Shown here: positions 1 to 8,886 of the stretch, in pieces
Position numbering within the stretch: position 1 is the first letter of the stretch
How the letters are laid out: every line of letters begins with the position of its first letter
Assembly (NCBI RefSeq): GCF_037031225.1
Contig: NZ_JAYEZN010000001.1
Coordinates: 1,798,001-1,862,000 of the forward strand
Direction: 5' to 3'
Length of the DNA stretch: 64,000 nucleotides
From: Halorientalis sp. LT38
Lineage (GTDB): Archaea > Halobacteriota > Halobacteria > Halobacteriales > Haloarculaceae
Made by a program: the position numbers and the translations under genes
The notes under the pieces: model-generated
What the model was told of the DNA's origin: nothing
Databases searched by the model: none
The model's input: only the letters and a program-made list of their open reading frames with translations

Positions 1-1
1 C

Positions 2-1162
2 CCGCTGCTGTACGGCCACGAGCAGCCCGACCCCGTCGAGGCGGCCGTCCAGTCCCACGCCAGCGCGGGCCCGATGTACGGCATGCCCACCGAGATCGAG
101 GTCGAACACGCCGAGTTCGTCGCCCGACACGTCCCCAGCGTCGAGATGTGTCGCTTCGTGAACTCGGGCACCGAGGCGACCGTCTCTGCCTGCCGACTCG
201 CGCGGGCCCACACCGGCCGCGACAAGATCGTCGTCATGCAGGGTGGCTACCACGGCGCCCAGGAGACAACCCTCGTCGAGGGCGAGTACGACGACGTCCG
301 ACCCTCCAGCCCCGGGATTCCCCAGTCCTTCGCCGACGAGACGCTCGCGATCCCCTTCAACGACGAGGAGGCCGCTCACCGCGTCTTCGAGGACTACGGC
401 GACGAGATCGCGGCCGTCCTCGTCGAACCGATCCTCGCCAACTACGGCATCGTCCGCCCGGTCGACGGCTACCACGAGACGCTGCGCGACCTCACCGACG
501 AGCACGGCTCGCTGTTGATCTTCGACGAAGTGATCACGGGATTCCGCGTCGGCGGCCTCCAGTGCGCCCAGGGGAAATTCGGGATCGAACCGGACCTGAC
601 CACCTTCGGCAAGCTCATCGGCGGCGGCTTCCCCGTCGGCGCGATCGGCGGCCCCGCCCGACTCATGGAGCAGTTCACCCCCTCCGGCGACGTGTTCCAG
701 GCCGGGACGTTCTCGGGCCACCCCGTCACGATGGCCGCCGGCCTCGAATCGCTCCGCTACGCCGCCGAGAACGACGTCCACGACCACATCCACGACCTCG
801 GCGAGCAGTTGCGCACGGGACTGGCCGAGATCGTCGCGGACCAGGCCCCCGAGTACACCGTCACCGGCGTCGACGGGATGTTCAAACTGATCTTCACTCG
901 GGAGGCCCCGGATACCTTCGAAGGACACTGCGACGGTGCCTGCGAACAGCGCGAGTCCTGTCCGCGCTTCGAGCACTGTCCGAAAAACGCCGCGGACGTC
1001 GCCGCCGGCGAGACCGACCGCTGGCGGCGCGTCTTCTGGCCCAGGATGAAAGAGCAGGGGATCTTCCTCAGCCAGAACCAGTACGAGTCCCAGTTCGTCA
1101 GCTATTCACACACCGAGTCGGACGTCGAGGAGACGCTCGAGGCGTACAAGGAAGCGCTGTAA
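2..1162 (+). CDS. hemL: glutamate-1-semialdehyde 2,1-aminomutase, 5' end cut off
   Basis: PLP-dependent aminomutase that turns glutamate-1-semialdehyde into 5-aminolevulinate, the entry to haem and cobalamin synthesis. The reading frame is open from base 2 to the stop, 386 residues; full-length family members have roughly 430-450, so some 50-60 N-terminal residues lie outside the window. Visible family features are the early [12 protein letters not shown] segment, [14 protein letters not shown], the [10 protein letters not shown] aspartate that contacts the PLP ring, and the [10 protein letters not shown] loop whose lysine (codon near 611) should form the Schiff base. Unusual is a cysteine cluster near the C terminus (about 925-985) with spacing C-x3-C-x5-C-x5-C, absent from bacterial enzymes as far as I recall. 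Identification is firm; the role of the cysteines is unknown. Confidence 0.93.
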   Translation, partial: PLLYGHEQPDPVEAAVQSHASAGPMYGMPTEIEVEHAEFVARHVPSVEMCRFVNSGTEATVSACRLARAHTGRDKIVVMQGGYHGAQETTLVEGEYDDVRPSSPGIPQSFADETLAIPFNDEEAAHRVFEDYGDEIAAVLVEPILANYGIVRPVDGYHETLRDLTDEHGSLLIFDEVITGFRVGGLQCAQGKFGIEPDLTTFGKLIGGGFPVGAIGGPARLMEQFTPSGDVFQAGTFSGHPVTMAAGLESLRYAAENDVHDHIHDLGEQLRTGLAEIVADQAPEYTVTGVDGMFKLIFTREAPDTFEGHCDGACEQRESCPRFEHCPKNAADVAAGETDRWRRVFWPRMKEQGIFLSQNQYESQFVSYSHTESDVEETLEAYKEAL

Positions 1163-1185
1163 GGGGACCCAGGGGTCACGGACCC

Positions 1186-1794
1186 CTACGCCTGTTCGAC
1201 CGTGACCGACGGCTCGTTCGCGTGTGCCAGCGTCACGAGGTTGTACACCGGCGAGCGCTTCGGGTACTCGCGGATCCGTTCCACGTCCTCGCCGTCGAGG
1301 TCGGTCCCGGTGACCGTGACGTCGATCATCGGTTCGTCGAACATCTCGTCGGCCCGGTCCACGTCGTGGATGCCGAAGAGGACGCGGAGGTCGGTCGGCA
1401 CGCGCACCCGCGTCTCGATCTCCTCGACGGCGAGTCCCTCCCGGACCGCGTTGAACGCGATGGTCCCGTTGATGCAGGCCGTGAGGCCGGCGAGCGCGCC
1501 CTCGATCGCCTCGTAGCGCTCCTCGGGGTCGGCAAAGCCCAGGCTCTCCTCGAGGTCCGCGGGCAGGCCGAACTCGAGCGTGTGGTCGCGGTCGCCGCCC
1601 ATCTCCTCGCCGCCCAGCGACCACTCGTCGATGGCGGCCGAGGTTCGGTTGACCGCGTCCTCCGCGACGCCGCGGGCGCGGAACTCGATGCGGCCGTCCT
1701 CGGGGTTCGCTTCGAGCCAGTCCACGAACGCCATGTGGTCGCCGACGTCGACGCCGTGCTGTACTGTCTCAGTCTGTGGATCTTCGGAAGCCAT
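1186..1794 (-). CDS. OsmC family protein
   Basis: A 202-residue member of the OsmC/Ohr superfamily, thiol-dependent peroxidases of organic hydroperoxides. The ATG at 1794 is chosen because residues upstream in the open frame look non-coding and the protein from this start matches OsmC length. Visible features are a central helix containing LTACINGTIAFNA, where the cysteine is the expected catalytic thiol, and a C-terminal strand region RSPVYNLVTLAHANEP. It ends only 24 bases from hemL and converges with it. OsmC proteins usually have two reactive cysteines; only one obvious candidate is seen here, so peroxidase activity is inferred. Confidence in the family is high, in a specific substrate low. 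Confidence 0.82.
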   Translation of the reverse strand: MASEDPQTETVQHGVDVGDHMAFVDWLEANPEDGRIEFRARGVAEDAVNRTSAAIDEWSLGGEEMGGDRDHTLEFGLPADLEESLGFADPEERYEAIEGALAGLTACINGTIAFNAVREGLAVEEIETRVRVPTDLRVLFGIHDVDRADEMFDEPMIDVTVTGTDLDGEDVERIREYPKRSPVYNLVTLAHANEPSVTVEQA

Positions 1795-1985
1795 GAGTAC
1801 CTCGGATAGAGAGAGGGCGCCGACGGCGATAGTTATGAACCGGGGTCCGGTAGGGAGGGGTGCCTTACCGGATCGCAACCGACACGAAAGGGAGAGCGTC
1901 GCGTCAGCGTCAGGTCCCGCGGCCCCCGAACCTGTCGCCTCGTCTGCCACAGACGCTTTTGCTCGGGTCGGTCGAAAACGACCGC

Positions 1986-2762
1986 GTGGCGGTCGCACCC
2001 GATCCCGAGGAGATCTACGACCGGGCCGTCGACGAGGGGGAACGCCGGCTCGACCAGTCGCTGCTCGAACTGCTCGCGACGAGTTTCATCGCCGGCTTCA
2101 CGATCGTCTTCGGAACCGTCGCACTCGCCATCGTCCACGCCGCCGTGCCCGACGGATTCGGCCGCCTCGACGCCGTCGCCGGGGCGCTCGCGTTCGGCCT
2201 CGGCGTCGTCTTCCTCGTCGTCGGCCGCGCCGAACTGTTCAACGAGAACTTCTTCGACCCGATCGCCGCCGCCATCGAACGCGACGAGTTCCCCGTCGGT
2301 GAACTACTGCGCCTGTGGACCGTGACCTTCGCGCTGAACCTCGTCGGCGGCGGCCTGATGGTCGCCATCTTCTGGGTCGAGGGGACGCTCCCGGCCGGGA
2401 CCGAGCAGGCCCTGCGCTCGTTCGCCGAACACACTGCCAGCCGGTCGACGGTCGGGACGTTCACCAGTGCCATCGTCGGGGGTGCGCTCGTCGCCTTGCT
2501 CTCGCACTTCCTCGCCGCGGTCAACAGCGTGGGGAGTCGGATCTCGATGTCCTACGCCGTGGGTTTCCTGCTGGCGCTCGGTCCCTTCGAGCACGCCATC
2601 GTGACGATGCTGCACGCCTTCTTCGGCGTCCTCTACGGAGCCCCGATCGGCGTCGGCGAGTTCGCGGCGCTGACGGGTGTCATCACCGCCGGCAACGTCG
2701 TGGGCGGGATCGGTCTGGTCACACTCACCCACGTCGCCCAGGCGCTTGGCGCGCGGCGGTGA
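1986..2762 (+). CDS. formate/nitrite transporter (FNT) family channel
   Basis: A 258-residue integral membrane protein with six hydrophobic segments, the size of FNT channels that pass formate, nitrite or hydrosulfide as pentamers. Seen are the first half-helix region LLATSFIAGFTIVFGTVAL, the ELFNENFFDP loop (compare ELFTSN/ELCTGN in FocA-like proteins), and a second repeat-like segment HAIVTMLHAFFGVLYGAPI with the histidine expected in the pore. A GTG at 1986 is preferred: the frame upstream has no family similarity and an AT-rich box (cttttg, 1956-1961) lies about 27 bases before it, which fits a leaderless transcript. The open frame also has a GTG at 1860. Substrate unknown; formate would fit the formate dehydrogenase at 26 kb, but the genes are 23 kb apart. 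Confidence 0.82.
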   Translation: MAVAPDPEEIYDRAVDEGERRLDQSLLELLATSFIAGFTIVFGTVALAIVHAAVPDGFGRLDAVAGALAFGLGVVFLVVGRAELFNENFFDPIAAAIERDEFPVGELLRLWTVTFALNLVGGGLMVAIFWVEGTLPAGTEQALRSFAEHTASRSTVGTFTSAIVGGALVALLSHFLAAVNSVGSRISMSYAVGFLLALGPFEHAIVTMLHAFFGVLYGAPIGVGEFAALTGVITAGNVVGGIGLVTLTHVAQALGARR

Positions 2763-2813
2763 CGCGGCCGCCGAGTCGGTACGCTTTCGCCCGTGCCCCC
2801 ACGAGTGCGGTGC

Positions 2814-3617
2814 ATGAGCGACGAGGGCATCAGCCTCGACGAGAAGCGCGTCTACGGCGAGAAGACCGGGACGACGGAGCTGTACGTCGCCGCGGAGCTG
2901 GGCGTGGCGGTCGTCGCCGTCTCGGCCGACATCGTCGGCGAGTTCTCGCTGGCCCACCGCTGTGCCGCCCGCGACGTGGCCGCCGGCCCCGAGTTCCTCG
3001 CCGTCGCCACCGACGAGGACGTGCTGGTCAGCCACGAGGGGAGCTACGCCGACACCGACTTCGGCCCGGCGGTCGCCGTCGGGTTCGACAAGGGCGACCT
3101 GCTCGCTGCGGGCCCCGACGGTCGAGTCGCTCGCCGCGAGGATCAGGGGTGGACGGAGCTCGGAACGGTCGCTGACGTCCGGGCGATCGACGGCGGCCTG
3201 CTCGGCGCGGCGGACGGGATCTACCGCGTCGGCGACGGCCTGGAACACGTCGGCCTCTCGGACGTACGCGACGTGGCGACCGGCGGGACCCCACTGGCCG
3301 CCACCGGGGACGGGCTCTACTACCTCGGCCCGGGCTGGGCGAAAGCGCTCGACGGGGCGTTCACGGCCGCCGCGAGCGCGCCGGATCGGGGCCACGCCGC
3401 CACCGCCGACGCGCTCTACGAGCACACCGACGACGAGTGGAGCGAAGTCGACGTCCCGACCGACGAACCCATCGCCGCCGTGGCTCACGGGCCGGAAGCA
3501 GGGGCATACGCCGTCACCGAGCGCGGCACGGTACTGGTGTCCGTCGGCGACGGCTGGCGCGACCGGGCACTGGGCCTGCCGGGCGTGAGCGCCGTCGCCG
3601 TCGCGCCCGAATCGTGA
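2814..3617 (+). CDS. HVO_0234-like beta-propeller protein
   Basis: A soluble, acidic 267-residue protein without membrane segments or signal peptide. It resembles a conserved haloarchaeal family known from Haloferax locus HVO_0234, described as a beta-propeller protein; this is from memory, not a search. The sequence is consistent with that: short repeating strand units such as LLAAGPDGRVARRED, LLGAADGIYRVGDG, PLAATGDGLYYLG and GHAATADALYEHTDDEW recur at roughly 40-residue spacing, each with a G-D-G or A-D turn. The ATG at 2814 is favoured over the in-frame GTG at 2793. It converges with the SMR gene, leaving one base between them. No enzymatic function is suggested. Confidence 0.75.
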   Translation: MSDEGISLDEKRVYGEKTGTTELYVAAELGVAVVAVSADIVGEFSLAHRCAARDVAAGPEFLAVATDEDVLVSHEGSYADTDFGPAVAVGFDKGDLLAAGPDGRVARREDQGWTELGTVADVRAIDGGLLGAADGIYRVGDGLEHVGLSDVRDVATGGTPLAATGDGLYYLGPGWAKALDGAFTAAASAPDRGHAATADALYEHTDDEWSEVDVPTDEPIAAVAHGPEAGAYAVTERGTVLVSVGDGWRDRALGLPGVSAVAVAPES

Positions 3618-3618
3618 G

Positions 3619-3951
3619 TCAGTGGGCGGACATCCCGCTCACGACGTTGAGGAGGACGACGCCGGCGAGGATGCAGGCGATGCCGGCCAGCCCCGCGAGG
3701 TCGACCGTCTCGTCGAAGGCCACGACACCGACGGCCGCGATGCCGACGATACCCAGCGCGGCCCACGTCGCGTAGACCAAGCCGACAGGCAACTCTTCGA
3801 GGACCGCGGCGAGCAGGTAGAAGGCCGCGCCGTAGCCGACCACGACGCCGACGCTCGGGAGCGGCTTCGAGAACCCCGCCGAGAGCTTCAGCGAGGTGGT
3901 CGCGAACAGTTCGGAGGCGATGGCGGCGGCGAGGAGGGCGTAGGGGTTCAC
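3619..3951 (-). CDS. SMR family small multidrug/guanidinium-type transporter
   Basis: A 110-residue protein with four predicted transmembrane helices, the classic size of EmrE/SugE dimers that exchange protons for cationic compounds. Family features include the helix 1 segment ALLAAAIASELFATTSLKLS, with the essential membrane glutamate in ASELFATT, then GYGAAFYLLA, the VYATWAALGIVG motif in helix 3 and a final LAGIACILAGVVLLN helix. The ATG at 3951 is the only sensible start. It lies between a beta-propeller protein and prs and faces away from the latter. Whether it exports drugs, guanidinium or another cation cannot be told from sequence. Confidence 0.9.
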   Translation of the reverse strand: MNPYALLAAAIASELFATTSLKLSAGFSKPLPSVGVVVGYGAAFYLLAAVLEELPVGLVYATWAALGIVGIAAVGVVAFDETVDLAGLAGIACILAGVVLLNVVSGMSAH

Positions 3952-4047
3952 GGCAAAGCGGTCGCAGAGTTGTCACTAAGCGGTTGCGTTTCCGGTCGCA
4001 CGGGCGGAAGCGAAAAGGGGTTTAGCCGCGGCGGCGACGGACCGACT

Positions 4048-4896
4048 ATGATCGTCAGTGGGTCCAGTTCCCAGTCGCTCGCCGCCGCGCTGGCCGCGGC
4101 GACCGACTTGGACCTCGCGCCCGTCTCCTTCGACCGGTTCCCCGACGGGGAACTGATGGCACAGGTGCCGCACTTCGACGCCGACGAGGCGGTGGTCGTC
4201 GCCGCGACCGACACCAGCGACGCGCACGTCGAGTTGCTCCAGCTCCAGGACGCCGTCCGCGAGGCCGGCGCGACGGAGGTCACGACCGTCCTCCCCTACA
4301 TGGGCTACGCCCGCCAGGACGCGGCTTTCGAGTCCGGCCAGCCCGTCTCCGCCCGCGCGATGGCCAAAGCGCTGAGTACTGGAACCGACCGCGTGCTGAC
4401 CGTCAACCCACACGAGCCAGCGATCGTCGACCACTTCGACGTACCGGCCGAGACCGTCGACGCGGCGGCCCTGCTGGCAGAGCCGCTCCCCGAGGACCTG
4501 ACGGAACCGGTCTTCCTCTCGCCCGACGAGGGCGCCATCGACATCGCCGACACGGTACAGGACGCCTACGGTCGCGGCGAGACGGACTACTTCGAGAAGA
4601 CCCGCCTCTCGGGTACCGAGGTCGAGATCGAACCCCGCGACGCCGACGTCGAGGGCCGGGACGTCGTGCTGACCGACGACATCGTCGCCACCGGCTCGAC
4701 GATGTCCGAGTCCGTCGCCGCGCTGGACGACATGGGCGCCGCGCGTATCTTCGTCACCTGCGTCCACCCGATGCTCGCCGCCGACGCCCGGACGAAACTC
4801 GCCCGCGCCGGCGTCGAAGCGATTTATGGAACCGACACGCTGGAGCGGGCCGTCAGCGCGGTCAGCGTCGCGCCCGCGATCGCCGAACGGCTCTGA
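4048..4896 (+). CDS. prs: ribose-phosphate pyrophosphokinase (PRPP synthetase)
   Basis: Makes 5-phosphoribosyl-1-pyrophosphate from ribose 5-phosphate and ATP, feeding nucleotide, histidine and tryptophan synthesis. The 282-residue protein has the archaeal, short form. Seen are the N-terminal FDRFPDGELMAQV substrate loop, the TVLPYMGYARQDAAF flexible loop, VNPHEPAIVDHFD, and the phosphoribosyl binding motif VVLTDDIVATGSTM near residue 206. The ATG at 4048 is chosen because the open frame upstream (from 3622) is antisense to the SMR gene. It converges with ileS; only three bases separate the stops. Confidence 0.95.
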   Translation: MIVSGSSSQSLAAALAAATDLDLAPVSFDRFPDGELMAQVPHFDADEAVVVAATDTSDAHVELLQLQDAVREAGATEVTTVLPYMGYARQDAAFESGQPVSARAMAKALSTGTDRVLTVNPHEPAIVDHFDVPAETVDAAALLAEPLPEDLTEPVFLSPDEGAIDIADTVQDAYGRGETDYFEKTRLSGTEVEIEPRDADVEGRDVVLTDDIVATGSTMSESVAALDDMGAARIFVTCVHPMLAADARTKLARAGVEAIYGTDTLERAVSAVSVAPAIAERL

Positions 4897-4899
4897 ATT

Positions 4900-7800
4900 T
4901 TAGTCCGACGCCTCCGCCGCCGCCAGCGACTCCACGGCAATCTCCATCTCGACGCCTTCGACCTCCCACTCCTTCCGGAGGCCGTCCTCGACGGCCCCGA
5001 ACTCGTCTGCGCGGACCTCCTCGGCGATCAGGGCCTCGTGCTCGCGGACGAGGTCTGCGACGCGGTCGTCGCCCACGTCGAGTTCGACGCGGATGCGCTC
5101 TTCGAGGTCCAGATCGAGGTCCTTGCGCATCTCCTGGACCCGCCGGATCACCTCGCGGGCGTAGCCCTCGCTCTCGATGTCTTCGGTGAGGCTCGCGTCG
5201 ATGTAGACGACGCCCAGCTCCTCGCCGTCGACGTCGAAGGCCACGCCGGTCACGTCGTCGGGCGTCTGCGTGACGAACTCGACCATCTCCTCGGTGAGAT
5301 CGACCGACTCGCCCAGCGCGTCCTCGACGGCGGCTTCGAGGGCCTCGACGGTCGGTTCCGTGACGCTGGCCTCGTTCAGGGCGTTCATCACCCGGCCGGC
5401 GTCGTCGCCGAACTCGGGCCCGAGCAGACTCATGTCCGCTTCGGCGGAGTAGGCCAGTTCGCCCCAGCTATCGCCCGGTCCGATCAGCTCCAGTTCGCGG
5501 GCGTTGAGCCGCTCGGTCAGCAGATCGCGCTGGCTCTCGACCGCGCTCGCAGCCGCCTCGTCGTCGACGGCGACGACGACGCGCTGGATCGGCCAGCGGA
5601 GGCTCCGTTCGGCCTGCTGGCGAGCGTTCGAGCCCGCCTCCTCGACGGCGCGAGCGACCTCGACCTCGTCCTCGAGGTCCCGGTCCTGCCAGAACTCGTC
5701 GGGTTCGGGCCAGTCGCACATGTGAACGGTAGGGTAGCCGGCATCTCCGGTCAGGTTGCCGTAGATCTCCTCGGCGACGAAGGGGGCGAAGGGGGCGATC
5801 AGCGCGACCGTCTCCTCGAGCACGCGGTAGAGCGTGGCGTAGGCGGCCGCCTTCGAGTCGCTGTCGCCTTCCTCCCACATGCGCTCGCGGACGACCTGCA
5901 CGTAGAAGCGCGAGACGTCCTCGACGACGAACTCGAGCAGGGCGTCGAGGGCCTTATCCTGCTCGAAGGCCTCGAAGTGCTCGGTCATGGTCTCCTCGAC
6001 GCTCTGGAGGCGAGAGAGGACCCACTCGTCGACGAGTTCCGTCTCGGCGTACTCGAGGTCCACGTCGTCCGGCGAGAACTCGTCCATCCGCATGTACGGC
6101 AGCGGGAACCGGAAGACGTTCCAGAGGATGTTGAGCCGGCGCTGCATCTCGGCCATCTCCTCCCAGGAGAACTTCATGTCGTCGGCCTGGCCGGTCACGG
6201 AGAGGAGGAACAGGCGCATCGGGTCCCGACCGTGGCGCTCGATGGCCTCGCCGGGTTCGACGACGTTGCCGATGGACTTGGACATCTTCCGCCCGTCCGA
6301 ATCCAGCGCCCAGCCGTGCATCATGACCTGCTCGTAGGGCACCTCGCCCAGCGCGGCGGTGCCCATGCCGAGTTGCGACCAGAACCAGCCACGCGTCTGG
6401 TCGTGGGCCTCGATGATGAGGTCGGCGGGCCACAGTTCCTCGAACTCGCCCTCCTGTTCGGGGTAGTTCAGGGTGCCCCACGTCGCGACCGAGGAGTCGA
6501 GCCAGACGTCGAACACGTCGCCGACGCGGGTGTAGGTGGTTCCGTCCTCGGTGATCGTCAGGTCGTCGACCGTCCCCTTGTGGATGTCCACCTCGTCGGG
6601 ATCGATGTCCTGATCGACGCGCTCGGCCAGTTCCTCGCGCGTGCCGACGACGATGGCGTCGTCCATCCCGCCACTCCAGTCCTCGGGCGTCCAGATGGGG
6701 ATCGGGATGCCCCAGTAGCGCTGGCGGGAGACGTTCCAGTCCGGCGAGTCCTCGACGAAGTCCCGGAAGCGGTTGTCCCGGGCCTCCTGGGGGTACCACT
6801 CGCTGTCCTCGATGTTGTCGAGAAGTTCGTCCTTGATGTCGGTGACCGTGATGAACCACTGGTCGGTCACCATCTGGATGATGCCGGTGTCACAGCGCCA
6901 GCAGTGGCCGTAGTCGTGGTGGACGGTGTCCCGCGAGAGGAGCAGCCCCTTCGCGTCGAGGTCGTCCATGATGGCCGCGTCGGCGTCCTTGACGAACTCG
7001 CCGGCGTAGTCGCCGGCGGCGTCCTCGTAGACCCCGTCGGGACCCACCGGACAGAAGATATCGAGCCCGAGTTCCTGCCCGCGCTCGAAGTCGACTTCAC
7101 CGTGGCCCGGCGCGGAGTGGACCAGTCCTGTCCGATCGGCCTCGACGTAGTCGGCGGTGTAGACCTGCAAGGTCCCTTCGCCGTCTGGCGCATCGGGGAC
7201 TTCCTCCCGGAGCGGGTGGTCGTAGGTCCAGCCGACCATCTCCTCGCCCGAGACCTCATCGCGGATCTCGTAATCGTCGTACCGGCCCTCCTGCAGGACG
7301 TCCTCGACGGTCTCCTCGTGGAGGTAGAGGACTTCCGTCTCGCCGTTCTTCGTGGCTTCGACGGCCTGATAGGTGGCGTCGCCGTCGACCGCGACGAAGG
7401 TGTTCGCCGGGACGGTCCAGGGCGTCGTCGTCCAGATGACGAGATGGCCCTCGCGCTCTCGCAAGGGGAACTTCACGTAGATAGAGGGGTCGTCGACGTG
7501 TTCGTACTCGACCTCGTTGTTGGCGATGGCGGTCTCACACCGCGGACACTGCGAGATGGAGCGCTGGCCCTGCTCGACGAGGCCGCGTTCGTGGGCCTTC
7601 TCGAAGCCCCACCAGGCCGCCTCCATGTACTCCGGGCGCACCGTCTTGTAGGGATCGTCCCAGTCCATCCAGACGCCGAAGGACTTGAAGTCCTCCTGCA
7701 GGCCCTCGAGCTGTTCTTCGGCGAAGTCCTTGCACTCCTCGATGAACGCCTGCTCGCCGAACTCCTCGATGTCCTTCTTGTTCTCGAAGCCCAGGCGCTC

Positions 7801-8097
7801 CTCGACCTTCGTCTCGATGGGGAGCCCGTGCATGTCGTAGCCCGGGCGGTCGGTCACGTCGTACCCCTGCATGCGGAGATAGCGGATGTAGCAGTCCTTC
7901 AGCGTCTTGTTCCAGGTGGTCCCCATGTGGGCGGCCCCGGAGGTGTACGGCGGCCCGTCGACGAAGAAGTAGCGCTCGCCGTCGGCCCGGTGCTCCGTCG
8001 TCCGCTCGTAGGCGTCGACCGCGTCCCAGTGCTCGAAGACCGCGTCTTCGAGCGCGTGGGGCTCGTACTGGTCGTCCACCGGCTCGAACCTGCTCAT
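4900..8097 (-). CDS. ileS: isoleucyl-tRNA synthetase
   Basis: Class I aminoacyl-tRNA synthetase of 1065 residues. The HIGH-like motif is HMGT in SGAAHMGTTWNK near residue 57, and the KMSKS loop is seen as DGRKMSKSIGN. Between them is the CP1 editing domain, with PWTVPANTFVAV and the GTGLVHSAPGHGE-type segment here TGLVHSAPGHGEVD. Length and the C-terminal anticodon-binding and helical extension fit the archaeal/eukaryal type. The ATG at 8097 gives the canonical start; the open frame beyond it is antisense to the divergent glycosylase gene. Intergenic spacing to that gene is about 90 bases and should hold both promoters. Confidence 0.97.
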   Translation of the reverse strand: MSRFEPVDDQYEPHALEDAVFEHWDAVDAYERTTEHRADGERYFFVDGPPYTSGAAHMGTTWNKTLKDCYIRYLRMQGYDVTDRPGYDMHGLPIETKVEERLGFENKKDIEEFGEQAFIEECKDFAEEQLEGLQEDFKSFGVWMDWDDPYKTVRPEYMEAAWWGFEKAHERGLVEQGQRSISQCPRCETAIANNEVEYEHVDDPSIYVKFPLREREGHLVIWTTTPWTVPANTFVAVDGDATYQAVEATKNGETEVLYLHEETVEDVLQEGRYDDYEIRDEVSGEEMVGWTYDHPLREEVPDAPDGEGTLQVYTADYVEADRTGLVHSAPGHGEVDFERGQELGLDIFCPVGPDGVYEDAAGDYAGEFVKDADAAIMDDLDAKGLLLSRDTVHHDYGHCWRCDTGIIQMVTDQWFITVTDIKDELLDNIEDSEWYPQEARDNRFRDFVEDSPDWNVSRQRYWGIPIPIWTPEDWSGGMDDAIVVGTREELAERVDQDIDPDEVDIHKGTVDDLTITEDGTTYTRVGDVFDVWLDSSVATWGTLNYPEQEGEFEELWPADLIIEAHDQTRGWFWSQLGMGTAALGEVPYEQVMMHGWALDSDGRKMSKSIGNVVEPGEAIERHGRDPMRLFLLSVTGQADDMKFSWEEMAEMQRRLNILWNVFRFPLPYMRMDEFSPDDVDLEYAETELVDEWVLSRLQSVEETMTEHFEAFEQDKALDALLEFVVEDVSRFYVQVVRERMWEEGDSDSKAAAYATLYRVLEETVALIAPFAPFVAEEIYGNLTGDAGYPTVHMCDWPEPDEFWQDRDLEDEVEVARAVEEAGSNARQQAERSLRWPIQRVVVAVDDEAAASAVESQRDLLTERLNARELELIGPGDSWGELAYSAEADMSLLGPEFGDDAGRVMNALNEASVTEPTVEALEAAVEDALGESVDLTEEMVEFVTQTPDDVTGVAFDVDGEELGVVYIDASLTEDIESEGYAREVIRRVQEMRKDLDLDLEERIRVELDVGDDRVADLVREHEALIAEEVRADEFGAVEDGLRKEWEVEGVEMEIAVESLAAAEASD

Positions 8098-8189
8098 GTG
8101 AGGGCCATTCGCCGCCGGGACTAAAGGGGAATCGGTCCCGCCGCACGCGACCGGTGGAGGAAAGTCGCCCGGGCCCCGACGAGCGCCCG

Positions 8190-8822
8190 ATGCCGCCGTT
8201 CCCGGATCCCGACGAGCGCGAACCTCTCGCCGACGACTGCCGGCGCTGTCCCGCCCTCGTCGAGGGCCGGGAGTGCATCTCGTGGGGCAACGGTCCGCTG
8301 GACGCCGACCTGGTCGTGGTGGGGGAAGCACCCGGATACGGGGACCCCGACGCCGACCGCTGGCGGGGTGGCAACTGGACCGGCCTGGCCTACACCTCGC
8401 GTCACTCCGGGCGACGGGTCCGCGACCTGCTGGCCGACGCCGGCTACGGACACGAGAACTGCTATTTCACGAACGCCGTCAAGTGCTTCCCGGCGGACCC
8501 GGAGGATCCCACGACCAACCGGGAGCCGACCGCCGAGGAGCGCGAGAACTGCCGCCCCTACCTCCGTGAGGAGATCGAGACGGTCGCGCCGAGCGTCGTC
8601 GTCACCACCGGAACCCACGCCACACAGTCCGTGTTCGCGATGGCGGGTCACGAGGTGGACGGGTTCCTCGACGCGGTACTGGAACCCGTGCCGTGGCCCG
8701 CGCTCGAGACGACGGTACTGCCGCTCTTGCACCCCTCCTACCAGGACGTCTGGCTGTCGCGGTTCGGCTACTCGCGCCGGGAGTACGTCGACGCCATCCG
8801 GCAGACAATCCGAAGCGTCTGA
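8190..8822 (+). CDS. family 4/5-type uracil-DNA glycosylase with iron-sulfur cysteines
   Basis: Removes uracil from DNA, starting base-excision repair of deaminated cytosine. The 210-residue protein carries an N-terminal C-x2-C pair (DDCRRCPAL), the active-site motif VVVGEAPGYGDPD, the substrate-recognition segment CYFTNAVKCFP, a further cysteine in ERENCRPYL, and a C-terminal LLHPSYQ motif. The two N-terminal and two internal cysteines match the 4Fe-4S ligands of thermophilic UDGs. The ATG at 8190 is used; an in-frame GTG at 8154 would add 12 residues of low quality. It diverges from ileS. Whether it belongs to family 4 or 5 is not certain, since the motif A acidic residue decides this. Confidence 0.88.
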   Translation: MPPFPDPDEREPLADDCRRCPALVEGRECISWGNGPLDADLVVVGEAPGYGDPDADRWRGGNWTGLAYTSRHSGRRVRDLLADAGYGHENCYFTNAVKCFPADPEDPTTNREPTAEERENCRPYLREEIETVAPSVVVTTGTHATQSVFAMAGHEVDGFLDAVLEPVPWPALETTVLPLLHPSYQDVWLSRFGYSRREYVDAIRQTIRSV

Positions 8823-8886
8823 CGGGCGACGGATCACGAGATCCGCAACGAGGGTTTATCTCCATCGGGTGGGAAGCGTACGCAAG

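Noticed and set aside
5038-8124. Open reading frame of more than 1000 codons on the plus strand across ileS
   Set aside because: It is antisense to IleS, which has all family motifs. Long antisense frames arise in GC-rich haloarchaeal DNA because stop codons are rare opposite codons ending in G or C.
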